Positions 18,189 to 28,421 of a stretch of 60,568 nt of DNA are shown piece by piece. The DNA is from Chlorobaculum sp. Lineage in GTDB: Bacteria; Bacteroidota; Chlorobiia; Chlorobiales; Chlorobiaceae. The position numbers and the translations under genes were made by a program. Location: contig JAAXXD010000005.1 in assembly GCA_013334655.1 (NCBI GenBank), positions 1-60,568 on the forward strand, in the 5' to 3' direction. Position 1 is the first letter of the stretch. Every line of letters starts with the position of its first letter. The notes under the pieces are model-generated. The model was not told the DNA's origin and made no database searches. It saw nothing but the letters and a program-made list of their open reading frames with translations.

Positions 18189-18235
18189 TTGTTACTTTCA
18201 CCGATCATTTACCAACCGATAATTTGCGATTACTT

Positions 18236-21200
18236 ATGAATTTCAAAGGCGTCATTTTCGATCTCGACGGTGTCATTACCGGCACGGCCAAAATTCACAG
18301 CCTTGCCTGGGAGGCGATGTTCAACTCCTTTTTGCAGAATTACGCCGAGGTCAACAATGAGCCTTACGTCCCCTTCGACCCGGCTCACGACTATCTGAAA
18401 TACGTTGACGGCAAGCCGCGTATGGAGGGTGTCAAAAGCTTCCTCGCTTCGAGGGAGATCGAAATTCCGTACGGCGAACTCGACGATATTCCGGAGCAGG
18501 AGACCGTCTGCGGTCTCGGCAACCGCAAGAACAGCCTCTTCACCGAGATTCTGATCAAGGAAGGCCCGGAGGTGTTCCAGAGTTCGGTGGAGTTCATCAA
18601 GGATCTCATAGCGCGTGGCATTCGCATCGGCATCGCCTCGTCGAGCCGCAACTGCCAGCTCATCCTCCGGCTCGCCAAGCTCGAAGAGCTGTTCGAGACG
18701 CGGGTGGACGGCGAGGTCTCCATCGAGCTGAAGCTGAAGGGCAAGCCGAATCCCGATATTTTCATCACGGCGGCGGCCAATCTCGGCCTTGAACCGCACG
18801 ACTGCGTCGTGGTGGAGGACGCCATCTCTGGCGTGCAGGCGGGAGCGAGGGGCAACTTCGGCCTGGTGCTCGGCATCGCCCGCGAGATCGAAGGGATCAA
18901 GCTGAAGGAGCAGGGGGCGGACATCGTGGTGCGCGACCTCGGCGAGATCACCATCGCGGAGATCGAGGAGTGGTTCGACAAAGGTCTCGAACACGAGGGA
19001 TGGGACTTGCGTTACGACTCATGGGTGGAGAGGGACGAGCGTCTCCGCGAGTCGTTGGTCACGACCGGTAACGGCTACATGGGTGTGCGCGGCGCGTTCG
19101 AGAGCGGCATGACCTCGACGCACCACTACCCCGGCACCTATATCGCGGGGGTGTTCAACAAGCTGTCGTCCGAGGTGCACGGCCAGACCGTCTGGAATAA
19201 CGACATGGTCAACGCGCCGAACTGGCTGCCTATCGAGTTCCGCATCGGCAACGGAGAGTTCATCAATCCGCTGGAGCAGAAGATTCTCAGTTACCGGCAG
19301 AATCTCGACATGCGCCACGCCGTCATGACACGCGAAATGGTGGTGCAGGATACGCTCGGCTGCATCACGCGGATCAGGAGCAAGCGCTTCTGCAGCATGG
19401 ACAACCCGCACATCGCGGCGATTCGCTACACCATCCAGCCGGTCAACTACTCGGCTGAGATCGAAATCCGCTCGACCATCGACGGCCGGGTGCAGAACCG
19501 CAACGTCCTGCGCTACAACACCCTTTCGACCGACCATCTCGAACATGTCGAGCACGGACGCGCTGGCGAGGATGGTCCCACATTCCTGCATGTGCGCACG
19601 AGCCATTCGCAGCACGATATTGTCACCCACGCCAGAACGACGCTGCGCAGCGGCTACCACGGCAAGACGGAAAACGGCGGCAGCATCACCAGCAGTCCCC
19701 GCTGGATCAGCGAGCATTTCAAGCTCGAAGTGACGGCTGACAAGGGTTGCACAATCGATAAAGTGGTCTCGATCCACACCTCGCGCGACGCCGGTCATCG
19801 CGATCCGGTGGCCGCTGGCCGCGAGAGCATCGCTTCGGCGGGGAGCTTCGACGAGCTGCTCGAAAAGCACAGCGCGGCATGGGAGAAAATCTGGCAGAAA
19901 GCCGATATGAAGATCGAGGGCGACCGCTTCACCCAGAAGGTGATCCGCCTGCACATCTACCACCTCGTCTCGACCATCTCGCCGCACAACGTCAGCATCG
20001 ACGCCAGCATCGCCGCGCGCGGCCTGAGCGGCGAAGGGTATCGCGGCCACTACTTCTGGGACGAGATTTACATCATGCCCTTCTTCATCCAGCACCTGCC
20101 GGAGATGGCAAAGGCACTTCTGATGTACCGCTTCCACAAGCTCGACGCGGCTCGCGAGTATGCGCGGGACAACGGCTACCACGGCGCGATGTATCCCTGG
20201 CAGACCGCCGATGACGGGCGAGAGGAGACGCCGACCATTCACTACAATCCGAAGAGCGACGCCTGGGATCCCGACCTGAGCTGCCGCCAGCGCCACGTCT
20301 CGATCGCCGTCTTCTACAACGCCTGGCGCTACGTGCACGACACCGGCGACACGGAGTTCCTCAACAGTTGCGGCGCGGAGATGATGTTCGAGATCGCCCG
20401 CTTCTGGGCGAGCATCGCTGCCTTCTCGCCCGAGACAGGACGCTACCACATCGAGGGTGTGATGGGGCCGGACGAATTCCACGAAGAGCTGCCCGGCAGC
20501 GGCAAACACGGCGTGAGGGACAACACCTACACCAACATCATGACTGCCTGGCTGCTCGACAAGGCGCTCGAAACCTCGCAGAAGCTCGATCCGTCGGTGA
20601 TGGACGGCCTCATGGAGAAGATCGGTATCGGCCACGACGAGTTCATGCAGTGGCGCGACATCTCTGGCAAAATGAACGTGCTCATCGACGAGAACGGCAT
20701 CCTCGAACAGTTCGACGGCTACATGGGGCTGAAGGAGCTGAACTGGGAGCACTACAAGCTGAAGTACGGCAATATCCACCGGATGGACAGGATTCTGAAG
20801 GCCGAGAACGACTCCCCGGATCACTACAAGGTTGCCAAACAGGCCGACGTGCTGATGACCTTCTACACCCTCTCGCCGATGGAGGTGTGCGCCATTCTCG
20901 AAAAGCTCGGCTACCACGTGCCGGACGCGCTCCGCTTCGTGCGCGAAAACTACGCTTTCTATGAACCGAGAACCAGCCACGGCTCGACCCTGAGCAAGGT
21001 GGTGCACTCGATCATTTCGAGCTACCTGCTCAACGGCCACGAAACCGCCTGGAGCTGGTTCGCCGAAGCGCTCAAGAGCGACATTCACGATACGCAGGGC
21101 GGCACCACGCCGGAGGGCATCCACTGCGGCGTGATGGCGGGCACCATCGACACCGTCACCCGCTACTTCTCGGGCATCTCGTTCCAGAACGAAATGCTCA

Positions 21201-21403
21201 ACGTCAAGCCCAACTTCCCGCCGCACTGGAAGCGCATCGAGACGAACCTCAGCTTTCTGGGAAGCTGGTACCGGATCGTGCTCACGCCATCGAGCGCCTC
21301 GGTGACGCTGACGGAATCGGAGAAGGCCGAACTCCCGGCCCTTGTCGCGGGACACTCCGTGACGCTCAGAAAATGCGAGGAGTTGACGGTACAGCTCGGC
21401 TGA
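18236..21403 (+). CDS. fused beta-phosphoglucomutase and GH65 disaccharide phosphorylase
   Basis: 1055 residues from ATG 18236. Residues 1-245 are a beta-PGM-type HAD enzyme ([18 protein letters not shown] with nucleophile D9, then GIASSSRN and [12 protein letters not shown]). From about 258 on it is a GH65 protein ([22 protein letters not shown]), with catalytic acid E747 in [11 protein letters not shown]65 phosphorylases split trehalose, maltose or kojibiose with phosphate into glucose and beta-glucose-1-P, and the fused mutase turns the latter into glucose-6-P. The reverse direction is possible. Which sugar is used cannot be decided here; the upstream HAD gene suggests trehalose. A terminator follows. 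Confidence 0.85.
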   Translation: MNFKGVIFDLDGVITGTAKIHSLAWEAMFNSFLQNYAEVNNEPYVPFDPAHDYLKYVDGKPRMEGVKSFLASREIEIPYGELDDIPEQETVCGLGNRKNSLFTEILIKEGPEVFQSSVEFIKDLIARGIRIGIASSSRNCQLILRLAKLEELFETRVDGEVSIELKLKGKPNPDIFITAAANLGLEPHDCVVVEDAISGVQAGARGNFGLVLGIAREIEGIKLKEQGADIVVRDLGEITIAEIEEWFDKGLEHEGWDLRYDSWVERDERLRESLVTTGNGYMGVRGAFESGMTSTHHYPGTYIAGVFNKLSSEVHGQTVWNNDMVNAPNWLPIEFRIGNGEFINPLEQKILSYRQNLDMRHAVMTREMVVQDTLGCITRIRSKRFCSMDNPHIAAIRYTIQPVNYSAEIEIRSTIDGRVQNRNVLRYNTLSTDHLEHVEHGRAGEDGPTFLHVRTSHSQHDIVTHARTTLRSGYHGKTENGGSITSSPRWISEHFKLEVTADKGCTIDKVVSIHTSRDAGHRDPVAAGRESIASAGSFDELLEKHSAAWEKIWQKADMKIEGDRFTQKVIRLHIYHLVSTISPHNVSIDASIAARGLSGEGYRGHYFWDEIYIMPFFIQHLPEMAKALLMYRFHKLDAAREYARDNGYHGAMYPWQTADDGREETPTIHYNPKSDAWDPDLSCRQRHVSIAVFYNAWRYVHDTGDTEFLNSCGAEMMFEIARFWASIAAFSPETGRYHIEGVMGPDEFHEELPGSGKHGVRDNTYTNIMTAWLLDKALETSQKLDPSVMDGLMEKIGIGHDEFMQWRDISGKMNVLIDENGILEQFDGYMGLKELNWEHYKLKYGNIHRMDRILKAENDSPDHYKVAKQADVLMTFYTLSPMEVCAILEKLGYHVPDALRFVRENYAFYEPRTSHGSTLSKVVHSIISSYLLNGHETAWSWFAEALKSDIHDTQGGTTPEGIHCGVMAGTIDTVTRYFSGISFQNEMLNVKPNFPPHWKRIETNLSFLGSWYRIVLTPSSASVTLTESEKAELPALVAGHSVTLRKCEELTVQLG

Positions 21404-21414
21404 ACGAAAAAGCG

Positions 21415-21447
21415 CCGGGAGGGCACGAATCCCCTCCCGGTTTTGTT
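21415..21447 (+). terminator. rho-independent terminator after the GH65 gene
   Basis: CCGGGAGGG (21415-21423) pairs with CCCTCCCGG (21432-21440), followed by TTTT. It lies 12 bases after the stop codon. Confidence 0.85.
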
Positions 21448-21513
21448 ATTTCAACCTGAAACGGTATATATAGGATCATCTTCACGGGCACTTCACCCAT
21501 TGACCCTCAACCT

Positions 21514-22554
21514 ATGCGGCTCTCGAACTTCCGATACACCCTCCCGAAAACACGAATCGCCGATCATCCCGAATCGCCCCGCGACGCCTGCAAGCTGATG
21601 GTGCTGAACCGTCGCAAAAAGGAGATAGAGCACAAGGTCTTCACCGACATCGTCTCCTACTTCAAGAAGGGCGATCTGCTTGTCGTCAACAACAGCCGTG
21701 TCTTCCCGGCCAAGATTTTCGGACAGAAGGAGAAAACCGACGCCAAGATCGAGGTGTTCCTGCTCCGCGAGCTGAACAAGGAGGCAGGACTCTGGGACGT
21801 GCTGGTCGATCCGGCCCGCAAGGTGCGTGTCGGCAACAAGATTTACTTCGAGGATGACGTTGTGGCCGAGGTGGTGGACAACACCACGTCGAGAGGCCGC
21901 ACGATTCGCTTCCTCAATCCCGACATCGACGTCTTCAAGATGGTGGAAAAGATCGGCCATGTGCCGCTTCCGCCATACTTTACGAGGAAAGCGAAAGAGA
22001 TCGACCGCACCGACTACCAGACCGTTTACGCCAACCAGACCGGCGCGGTAGTCGCTCCGATGGCCGGGCTGCACTTCACAATGCCGCTCTTGCAGCAGCT
22101 CCAGAAGATCGGCGTGAAGATTCTGCCCGTCACCCTGCACCCGAGCCTGAGCACCTTCAACGCCATCGAGGTCGAAGATGTCTCGAAGCACAAGATGGAC
22201 TCCGAATACTTCAACATCCCCTACCAGACGGCGATGGAGGTCAACGAGACCAAGATGAACAAGTCGGGTCGCGTCTTCGTCGTCGGCACCACCACCTGCC
22301 GCGCGCTCGAAGCCAACGCCACGGTCGACGGCAAGATCAAGTTCGGCCAGGGCTGGACCGACAAGTTCATCTACCCGCCCTACACCTTCAAGGTCACCGA
22401 CGCGCTCATCACCAACTTCCAGCAACCTGAAACGACGCTCATGATGGTGGTCAGCGCCTTCGCCGAGCACCGCCTGCTGCTCGAAGCCTACAAGACCGCG
22501 CTCAAGAACAACTATCGCTTCCTCGCCTACGGGGACGCCATGCTGATCTGCTGA
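21514..22554 (+). CDS. queA: S-adenosylmethionine:tRNA ribosyltransferase-isomerase
   Basis: 346 residues. QueA builds epoxyqueuosine on tRNA from SAM and the preQ1 base at the wobble position. Family blocks are present: FRYTLPKTRIADHP near the start, LLVVNNSRVFPAKIFG, MAGLHFTMPLL, LHPSLSTFNAIEVEDV and TTTCRALEA. The stop overlaps the start of ispD by one base (TGATG). queC, needed earlier in the same pathway, is 5 kb downstream. Confidence 0.94.
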   Translation: MRLSNFRYTLPKTRIADHPESPRDACKLMVLNRRKKEIEHKVFTDIVSYFKKGDLLVVNNSRVFPAKIFGQKEKTDAKIEVFLLRELNKEAGLWDVLVDPARKVRVGNKIYFEDDVVAEVVDNTTSRGRTIRFLNPDIDVFKMVEKIGHVPLPPYFTRKAKEIDRTDYQTVYANQTGAVVAPMAGLHFTMPLLQQLQKIGVKILPVTLHPSLSTFNAIEVEDVSKHKMDSEYFNIPYQTAMEVNETKMNKSGRVFVVGTTTCRALEANATVDGKIKFGQGWTDKFIYPPYTFKVTDALITNFQQPETTLMMVVSAFAEHRLLLEAYKTALKNNYRFLAYGDAMLIC

Positions 22555-23300
22555 TGCCCATGAAAAGTGTCGTTATCATCGCCGCCAGCGGCGTCGGAAA
22601 AAGAATGAAGCTCGATGGCGGGCTGAGCAAGCAGATGCTCGAAATCGGAGGCCAGCCAGTCATCTGGCACACCATGAAAGCGTTCCAGGAGGCCTCGACC
22701 GTCGAATCGGTCTATATCGCCACGTTGCGCGACAGCATTCCGGTTTTCGACGAAATCGCGAAAACGAGCGGCTTCACGAAGGTGAAGGCGATCATCGAAG
22801 GCGGGAAGGAGCGGCAGGACTCGATCGGCAATTGCATGGCGCTGATCGAGCGTGAGATCGACAGCACCGGCGTTATGCCCGACGCCATCCTCGTGCACGA
22901 CGGCGCGCGCCCGTTCATCCAGCCCGAGGAGATCGACGACATCGCCCGCCTCTCGGCCACCTACGGTGCGTGCGTACCCGCCACCAAGCCGAAGGACACC
23001 ATCAAGTACGTTGGCTGCAATCCGGAGATTTTCGGCGAAACGCTCGACCGCAGCCGCCTGCTCCAGGTGCAGACGCCGCAGGGATTCGCGCCCGAGCGAC
23101 TCATCGAAGCCCACCGCCGCGCCGCCGAAGAGCAGTGGTACGCCACGGACGACGCCGCGCTGGTGGAGCGATACTTCCCGCAACAGCAGATAAGAATTTA
23201 CGAGACCGGCTACCACAACATCAAGATCACCACTCCCGAAGATGTCTTCATCGGCGAGGCGATTCTGGCGGGGCTGAAAGCCAGAAAAAAGGCAAATTAA
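22554..23300 (+). CDS. ispD: 2-C-methyl-D-erythritol 4-phosphate cytidylyltransferase
   Basis: 248 residues, slightly longer than the usual ~230. It makes CDP-ME in the non-mevalonate isoprenoid pathway, which feeds quinone, carotenoid and chlorophyll side chains. The nucleotide-binding start is VVIIAASGVGKRMKLDGGLSKQ (two blocks), where family members have a GxGxRxG...K motif. VHDGARPFI and QTPQGF follow, and TDDAALVE near the end. ATG 22554 overlaps queA; ATG 22560 is an alternative. Confidence 0.92.
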   Translation: MPMKSVVIIAASGVGKRMKLDGGLSKQMLEIGGQPVIWHTMKAFQEASTVESVYIATLRDSIPVFDEIAKTSGFTKVKAIIEGGKERQDSIGNCMALIEREIDSTGVMPDAILVHDGARPFIQPEEIDDIARLSATYGACVPATKPKDTIKYVGCNPEIFGETLDRSRLLQVQTPQGFAPERLIEAHRRAAEEQWYATDDAALVERYFPQQQIRIYETGYHNIKITTPEDVFIGEAILAGLKARKKAN

Positions 23301-23313
23301 TCGTTTGTGTCGC

Positions 23314-23342
23314 TTGCATTTAGAACAGTGACGCCGTATATT
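23314..23342 (+). promoter_or_regulatory. tRNA-Met promoter
   Basis: TTGCAT (23314-23319), a 17-base spacer and TATATT (23337-23342), ending 11 bases before the tRNA. It may also drive the tRNA-Gly downstream. Confidence 0.7.
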
Positions 23343-23353
23343 GTGGCCCTTAT

Positions 23354-23427
23354 GGTGAGGTAGCTCAGTTGGTTAGAGCACAGGATTCATAACCCTGAGG
23401 TCGAGGGTTCAACTCCCTCCCTCACCA
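23354..23427 (+). tRNA. tRNA-Met (CAT)
   Basis: Acceptor arms GGTGAGG and CCTCACC, D arm GCTC...GAGC, anticodon CAT at 23388-23390 in loop TTCATAA, T arm GAGGG/CCCTC with TTCAACT. Position 31-39 reads A·C, a mismatch at the foot of the anticodon stem. CCA is not encoded. The three-GC initiator stem is not seen, so it is probably the elongator or an isoleucine (lysidine) tRNA. Confidence 0.92.
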
Positions 23428-23477
23428 CACTTTAAAGCACCCGTCTGATTTTCCGCAGACGGTATCGCTTCGAACAA

Positions 23478-23550
23478 GCGGGTGTAACTCAGTTGGTAGA
23501 GTGTTTGCTTCCCAAGCAAAATGTCGCGAGTTCGAATCTCGTCACCCGCT
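23478..23550 (+). tRNA. tRNA-Gly (CCC)
   Basis: Acceptor GCGGGTG pairs with CACCCGC; anticodon stem TTTGC/GCAAA with loop TTCCCAA, anticodon CCC at 23511-23513; T loop TTCGAAT. No encoded CCA. It lies 50 bases after tRNA-Met, so the two are likely one transcript. Confidence 0.93.
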
Positions 23551-23620
23551 CACCGGCAACCTCGGCGATAATGGACAAGTTCCACGCCGCCACTCCTCTC
23601 CAGCCAAACCGCACCGTCCC

Positions 23621-24070
23621 ATGACGCAGGACTCGATTTTCACCGTTCCGGTCACTCCCGAGGAGATCAACGAATCGCAGATCGTCGAAGGCCAGATGGC
23701 TCGCCATCTCGGCATCGAAATCACGGCAGTCGGCGCTGACTCCATGACGGCAAGCATGCCCGTCGATCACCGCACCATCCAGCGCATCGGCATCCTGCAC
23801 GGGGGCGCGTCGCTTGCGCTTGCGGAAACGGTCGGCAGCATCGCCGCATCATACTGCGTGGATCGCGAAAAGTACTTCATCGTCGGCCAGGAGATCAACG
23901 CCAACCACCTCCGCGCCGTCCGCCAGGGCGAAAGCGCCGTACACGCCACCGCCACCCCGCTGCATCTGGGACGCACTTCGCAGGTCTGGGATATCAAGAT
24001 TCGCGACGATCAGGGCCGCCTCGTCTGCGTCAGCCGCTTCACCGTCGCCGTGCTCGAAAAGCGCGGATGA
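23621..24070 (+). CDS. hotdog-fold acyl-CoA thioesterase (PaaI/YbdB-like)
   Basis: 149 residues from ATG 23621; the frame is open upstream through the tRNA but that part is not coding. HRTIQRIGILHGGASLALAE (about 50-69) is the HGG motif with the catalytic acidic residue following, and GQEINANHLRAVRQG is the second typical block. Such enzymes hydrolyse aromatic or small acyl-CoAs, in some organisms 1,4-dihydroxy-2-naphthoyl-CoA for menaquinone. Which substrate applies here is unknown. Confidence 0.83.
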   Translation: MTQDSIFTVPVTPEEINESQIVEGQMARHLGIEITAVGADSMTASMPVDHRTIQRIGILHGGASLALAETVGSIAASYCVDREKYFIVGQEINANHLRAVRQGESAVHATATPLHLGRTSQVWDIKIRDDQGRLVCVSRFTVAVLEKRG

Positions 24071-24100
24071 ACAGTCGATTTCGATGAAGAGTTCTCATCT

Positions 24101-24138
24101 GTCATTGCGAGGAGCGCAGCGACGTGGCAATCCACGCG
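24101..24138. repeat. dispersed intergenic repeat, CATTGCGAGGAGCGCAGCGA type, copy 1
   Basis: The sequence starting GTCATTGCGAGGAGCGCAGC and continuing GACGTGGCAATCCA recurs at 53736 with one change in the shared block. This motif family is found between genes in many bacteria; its function is unknown. Confidence 0.8.
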
Positions 24139-24295
24139 ATAACGTTTTATTCTCGAATCAGATAACGACGCTTTTAGCGACTGGATTTTTACTCCCGATT
24201 GACCCGCTGATTTTCAAGCCTTAACAGGGTTTTTAGGGAAATTTTCATACCTTGTGATTTCGTTTCGTAGTCCTTACCATTTATACTCGACAGGC

Positions 24296-25702
24296 ATGCT
24301 GGCAGAAGATCTTCAGACAGCCGAATCCATCGCTTCCCGCACGAACGGCGTTGCGCCATCCCTCGAAAAGCTCGCCGCAGAACAAAAGAGCCGGAAAAAA
24401 TGGCTGGTCGTCCAGCCGAAAAGCCAGACCAGCATGATGGTCGATTCAGGCACGGTCAGTATGCCCCTGAACCTGATCATGGTCGCCACCCTCGCCAGCA
24501 AGTATTTTGACGTGACCTTTCTCGACGAGCGCACCGGCGACACGATTCCGCAGGACTTCTCCGGCTACGACGTGGTCGCCATCACTTCGCGTACGCTCAA
24601 CGCCAAAAACGCCTACAGCATCGGCGACCGCGCCAAAGCACAGGGCAAAATCGTGCTGCTCGGCGGCGTTCATCCCACCATGCTGCATGACGAAGCCACA
24701 TCGCATTGCACCAGCGTGGTTTACGGTGAAATCGAATCGGTATGGGATGAGCTTGCGACGGATATTTTCCGGGGCAAGATGAAGAGCTTCTACAAGGCGA
24801 GCGAGCTGCGCCCGATGAGCAAAATGACGCGACCCGACTTCAGTTTCGCCATCAATTCGCCGCACGCCAAAAAATACAGCCAGCTCATCCCGATTCTCGC
24901 CACCAAGGGGTGCCCCGTCGGCTGTAATTTCTGCACGACGCCTACGGTTTACGGCAAGAGCTTCCGCTACCGCGAGATGGACTTGGTGCTCGACGAGATG
25001 CGTGCCCATCAGGAGCGGCTTGGCAAGAAGCTCGTGCGCTTCTCCTTCATGGACGACAACATCAGTTTCCGCCCGCAGTACTTCACCGAGCTGCTCGAAG
25101 GGATGTCCAAGCTCGGCGTGCGCTGGAACGCCAACATCTCGATGAACTTCCTGCACAAGCCAGAGGTGGCCGAAATCGCCGGACGCTCGGGCTGCGACCT
25201 CATGAGCATCGGCTTCGAGTCGCTCAACCCCGACATCCTCAAGAGCATGAACAAAGGCTCCAACCGCCTGCAAAACTACTCCACGGCGGTGAGCAACCTG
25301 CACAAGCACAAGATTGCCATCCAGGGTTACTTCATGTTCGGCTTCGACGACGACAACGAAAAGAGCTTCCAGGCGACCTACGATTTCATCATGGAGAACC
25401 GCATCGAATTCCCGGTCTTCTCGCTGGTAACGCCTTTCCCCGGAACACCTTACTTCGAGGAGATGAAATCGCGCGTGCGCCACCTCGACTGGGACAAGTA
25501 CGACACCTATCATTACATGTTCGAGCCGAAAAAGCTCAGTGGCGAAAAACTGCTCGAAAACTTCATCAAGCTCCAGCGAGAGGTGTACAAAGGGAGCGCC
25601 ATCATGAAAAGGATGCAAGGCAAACCCCTCAACTGGGTGTGGTTCGTCAACTTCCTCATGAACCGCTTCACCCGCAAACTCACGCCGGAGATTTACCTCT
25701 GA
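24296..25702 (+). CDS. B12-binding radical SAM protein (BchE/BchQ/BchR-like)
   Basis: 468 residues from ATG 24296 (ACAGG upstream); a GTG at 24254 is in frame. The N-terminal ~170 residues form a Rossmann-like cobalamin-binding domain (VAITSRTLNAK, KIVLLGGVHPTML). The radical SAM centre is GCPVGCNFC, with Cys 206, 210 and 213 (CX3CX2C) to bind the 4Fe-4S cluster. SIGFESLN and GYFMFGFDDD follow. In green sulfur bacteria proteins of this design include the bacteriochlorophyll C-8/C-12 methylases BchQ and BchR. I cannot tell whether this is one of them or a paralogue. Confidence 0.8.
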   Translation: MLAEDLQTAESIASRTNGVAPSLEKLAAEQKSRKKWLVVQPKSQTSMMVDSGTVSMPLNLIMVATLASKYFDVTFLDERTGDTIPQDFSGYDVVAITSRTLNAKNAYSIGDRAKAQGKIVLLGGVHPTMLHDEATSHCTSVVYGEIESVWDELATDIFRGKMKSFYKASELRPMSKMTRPDFSFAINSPHAKKYSQLIPILATKGCPVGCNFCTTPTVYGKSFRYREMDLVLDEMRAHQERLGKKLVRFSFMDDNISFRPQYFTELLEGMSKLGVRWNANISMNFLHKPEVAEIAGRSGCDLMSIGFESLNPDILKSMNKGSNRLQNYSTAVSNLHKHKIAIQGYFMFGFDDDNEKSFQATYDFIMENRIEFPVFSLVTPFPGTPYFEEMKSRVRHLDWDKYDTYHYMFEPKKLSGEKLLENFIKLQREVYKGSAIMKRMQGKPLNWVWFVNFLMNRFTRKLTPEIYL

Positions 25703-25747
25703 GGCGCTGAAGAAGCGGACGGGGGTTACGGAATACGCAGACATTGA

Positions 25748-25785
25748 AACTCCCGCAGGACGTAATAATCGTGCGAGAGTTTTTA
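25748..25785 (+). terminator. possible terminator after the radical SAM gene
   Basis: AAACTC.CGCA pairs imperfectly with TGCG.AGAGTTT, followed by TTATTA. Its position 45 bases after the stop suits a terminator, but the stem is interrupted. Confidence 0.4.
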
Positions 25786-25949
25786 TTACTGGGAACACCT
25801 TCAATCGAAAACGCTATCGTCCTCGAAATTCCCAGATCAATCCAGATTTTTTCCCTTGCATTGTCACGGCGCGAGACGGCGCCGTCAATGTCCAGGCCGG
25901 TATAAGTTTCATCGAGCAAGCGTTTCAAGGTGGCGTGGCTCTGAATCAT
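25779..25949 (-). pseudogene. possible gene fragment of unknown family
   Basis: An ATG at 25949 on the minus strand opens a frame whose first ~50 residues (IQSHATLKRLLDETYTG, then DGAVSRRDNAREKIWIDL) look like real, charged, helical protein rather than random translation. It then degenerates and runs into the end of the radical SAM gene. No ribosome site is convincing. I do not recognise it. Confidence 0.25.
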
Positions 25950-27031
25950 ATTTTTTCCCCATAGCCGACGTTGTGAGTTTCTGCGCTTTAATCTCCTGAT
26001 CGATCTTTCCGGTGATCATCCGATTGATCCCTTAACGCTCACGACTATTACTTCTCACTATCCGGCATCTCCACTCCAGATATACACACCTTCAATCTTT
26101 CATCACGCAACAACGAATTGTTCAATGCCTATTCAGCTTAAAAGCGAAGAAACTGTATTTTTATGATTGCATAAAATCAGAGTAATTCTTGCTTCGATGC
26201 GCATCGCATAAGTAAAAATTACCCCCACATCCCACTTCATTCATAATGTTACCCGACCAGCTTTTCCTGCTGACGACCTTTTATGAAGCTTTTTGCCCTG
26301 CCAAGCGCAATACGCTGCTGATTATAATTCCTTGTATAAAACAGGCATCGAGGCAAACCTGCTCGAAGCGGATCGTTCCGTGCGATTCGTTCTTTTCGTG
26401 CCGGGACACTGGAAATCGCCGTTTCCGATCGACCGGCAGTTGGCTAAAGGCCATTTCCAGCATAGGATCTTTGCGTAAGGTGTTTCTTTCATTGATATTT
26501 CTCGTAGCCGCAGGAGTTCTGGTAGACTCACAGCGCCAGTAATTCACGCGACGAGTGCGCCCCCAAAGCTGCCCTTCAGCAATTGGCAATGAAGTGACTC
26601 AGCCGATCGATAATGCCGACGCGAGCCTCCGTTTCAGTCAGGAGCAGCATGTCGGCATAGTTGCTGCCGCCCTGGAAATCAAGCATGACTTTTTGTCCTT
26701 AACCAGCCTTCGCGAGACGGCTGTGTCACCAGAAAAAGGGATAGTGATGAATACTGCCGGTTGATTGTATGCATCGAAAGGGATTGCATGAATATCGCAT
26801 CTGTTTTGCTTAGTTAAGCAACAGTAAAATAATATCCTGGCCTGTTCTTACTACTCTTGTTTTGTCCCTCGTGAATTATGCAGGATATGGCTGAAGGCGT
26901 CGAGAACGCAGATTGATCATGTTATTGATGCGTCATTAGTACGTCATTAATTGCTTTTTTGTTAGTCATTCACAAAACATAAAGTCAGTTCTTAAAGATA
27001 TTCTGCCTCTTTAAAACTGTGCAGATAACCC
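25950..27031. other. gene-poor AT-rich stretch, 1.1 kb
   Basis: No frame here has a ribosome site, family motif or the codon bias of its neighbours. Short frames at 26246-26542 and 26281-26589 overlap each other on opposite strands and read as noise. The stretch ends at the tRNA-Ser promoter and may be decayed mobile DNA, since a transposase remnant lies just beyond the tRNA. Confidence 0.6.
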
Positions 27032-27060
27032 TTGGTAAAATACCCTCAACTCCTTATATT
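27032..27060 (+). promoter_or_regulatory. tRNA-Ser promoter
   Basis: TTGGTA (27032-27037), 17-base spacer, TATATT (27055-27060), with the tRNA starting 25 bases later. Same architecture as the tRNA-Met promoter. Confidence 0.65.
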
Positions 27061-27085
27061 CACACTCCCTGAATGAACAATACAC

Positions 27086-27175
<90 letters not shown>

Positions 27176-27208
27176 TATGACAGTTCAAAGCTGTCTCATG
27201 CAGTCCGA

Positions 27209-27246
27209 AAGAGGCTGTCTCGGAAGAAAACCCGCGACAGCCTTTT
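27209..27246 (+). terminator. hairpin after tRNA-Ser (terminator or IS end)
   Basis: AGGCTGTC pairs with GACAGCCT, followed by TTTTC. It could terminate the tRNA transcript. The GAGGCTGTCTCGGAAG sequence also resembles an insertion-sequence terminal repeat, and a transposase remnant begins about 65 bases on. Confidence 0.5.
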
Positions 27247-27309
27247 CTGTTTTCCCACAATCGAGTTGCATGAGCGATCGTTTCGAGCGGGTGACAAAAA
27301 AGTGGATAT

Positions 27310-27480
27310 TTACCCCGCCAGCTTGGCTATGTTGTGGGCCATTGCCGCAAGTCCTATCACGACTGCCACTTACTGAAGCCCTCGTAATAGGAATCGCTTG
27401 AAGTATCTGTTCTGTTTGAGCTGACCAGGAACCGGTTCCACATCCACCTCCCTTTGCTTTCGCTTGCTGGTTCCAGCCAG
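27310..27480 (-). mobile_element. IS1182-type transposase remnant (C-terminal end)
   Basis: On the minus strand the frame reads KRKQREVDVEPVPGQLKQNR then YFKRFLLRGLQ and a stop. Past the stop, VVIGLAAMAHNIAKLAG follows. Intact IS1182-family transposases end in a DVEPVFGQIKxNRGF...FLLRG...AHN order, so this is the tail of one with a frame-breaking change between the last two blocks. Upstream (above 27480) the frame is littered with stops, and the catalytic part is gone. The element is dead. Confidence 0.7.
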
Positions 27481-27707
27481 CGGCCTCGGCTGTCCCGTCG
27501 GGCAGAGAAATTGATCAGCCGGTTCATCATAGTGCAACGTTTAGGCGTCGAGCAATTTTGGCCTCTTTTTGCTACCCTCTATTCCTTTAGGCTAGCAGCC
27601 TGTGGTTACTCCATCGGGTGGCACCATCATCAACTTTTTTTTATTTATCTCGCAGATTGCGTACAATACATCACAATCTTTTACGTGATTATTGACCACC
27701 TGAATTT

Positions 27708-28391
27708 ATGAAGGCAGTACTTTTGGTCAGTGGCGGGATGGACAGCCTCGTGGCGACCGCGCTGGCGCATCACGAGGGGTTCGAGCTGGCGGCCATGCAT
27801 GTCAATTACGGGCAGCGGACGTGGACGAAGGAGCTTGAATGTTTCCGGCAGATTTGCGACCATTACGGTATTCAGCATCGCCTCGAAGTGGATGCGCTGT
27901 TCCTCGGCGCTATCGGCGGCTCGTCGCTGACCGACGCGGCGATTCCCGTCGGCCCCGCCGATCTCGCAGGTACTGAAATTCCAACCAGTTACGTGCCCTT
28001 CCGCAACGCCAATTTCCTCTCGATGGCCGCGAGCTGGTCGGAAGTAATCGGCGCAAATCGCATCTACATCGGGGCGGTCGAGGAGGATTCGTCGGGCTAT
28101 CCCGACTGCCGCAAGGTCTTTTACGACGCCTTCAACCGCGTGATCGATCTCGGCACGCGGCCCGAAACCCGCATCGAAATCGTGACGCCGCTTATCGCCA
28201 TGAACAAAGCGGAGATCGTCAAACGCGGGCTGGAACTCGACGCGCCGTTCCATTTCAGCTGGTCGTGCTACAAGAGCGAGGGCAAGGCGTGCGGCGTGTG
28301 CGACAGTTGCGCCCGGCGCTTGCGGGCCTTTGCGTCGGCGGGCATCGCCGATCCGGTCGAGTACGAACTCCGGCCCAACTATTTGCAGTAA
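27708..28391 (+). CDS. queC: 7-cyano-7-deazaguanine synthase
   Basis: A 227-residue enzyme converting 7-carboxy-7-deazaguanine to preQ0 with ATP and ammonia, an early queuosine step. The PP-loop [13 protein letters not shown] is near residue 8. HVNYGQRT and [18 protein letters not shown] follow. The zinc site [10 protein letters not shown] is near the C-terminus. It complements queA at 21514. The 230 bases upstream hold nothing clear beyond decayed IS sequence. Confidence 0.93.
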   Translation: MKAVLLVSGGMDSLVATALAHHEGFELAAMHVNYGQRTWTKELECFRQICDHYGIQHRLEVDALFLGAIGGSSLTDAAIPVGPADLAGTEIPTSYVPFRNANFLSMAASWSEVIGANRIYIGAVEEDSSGYPDCRKVFYDAFNRVIDLGTRPETRIEIVTPLIAMNKAEIVKRGLELDAPFHFSWSCYKSEGKACGVCDSCARRLRAFASAGIADPVEYELRPNYLQ

Positions 28392-28421
28392 TCATCGAAA
28401 CCAAGAAATTCCTGACACATC

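Noticed and set aside
19019-21355. 778-codon minus-strand frame opposite the GH65 part
   Set aside because: It lies wholly antisense to a gene with clear motifs and has no recognisable domain; high GC keeps antisense frames open.
23501-23620. upstream extension of the thioesterase into the tRNA-Gly
   Set aside because: The frame is open by chance; ATG 23621 gives the family's normal N-terminus.
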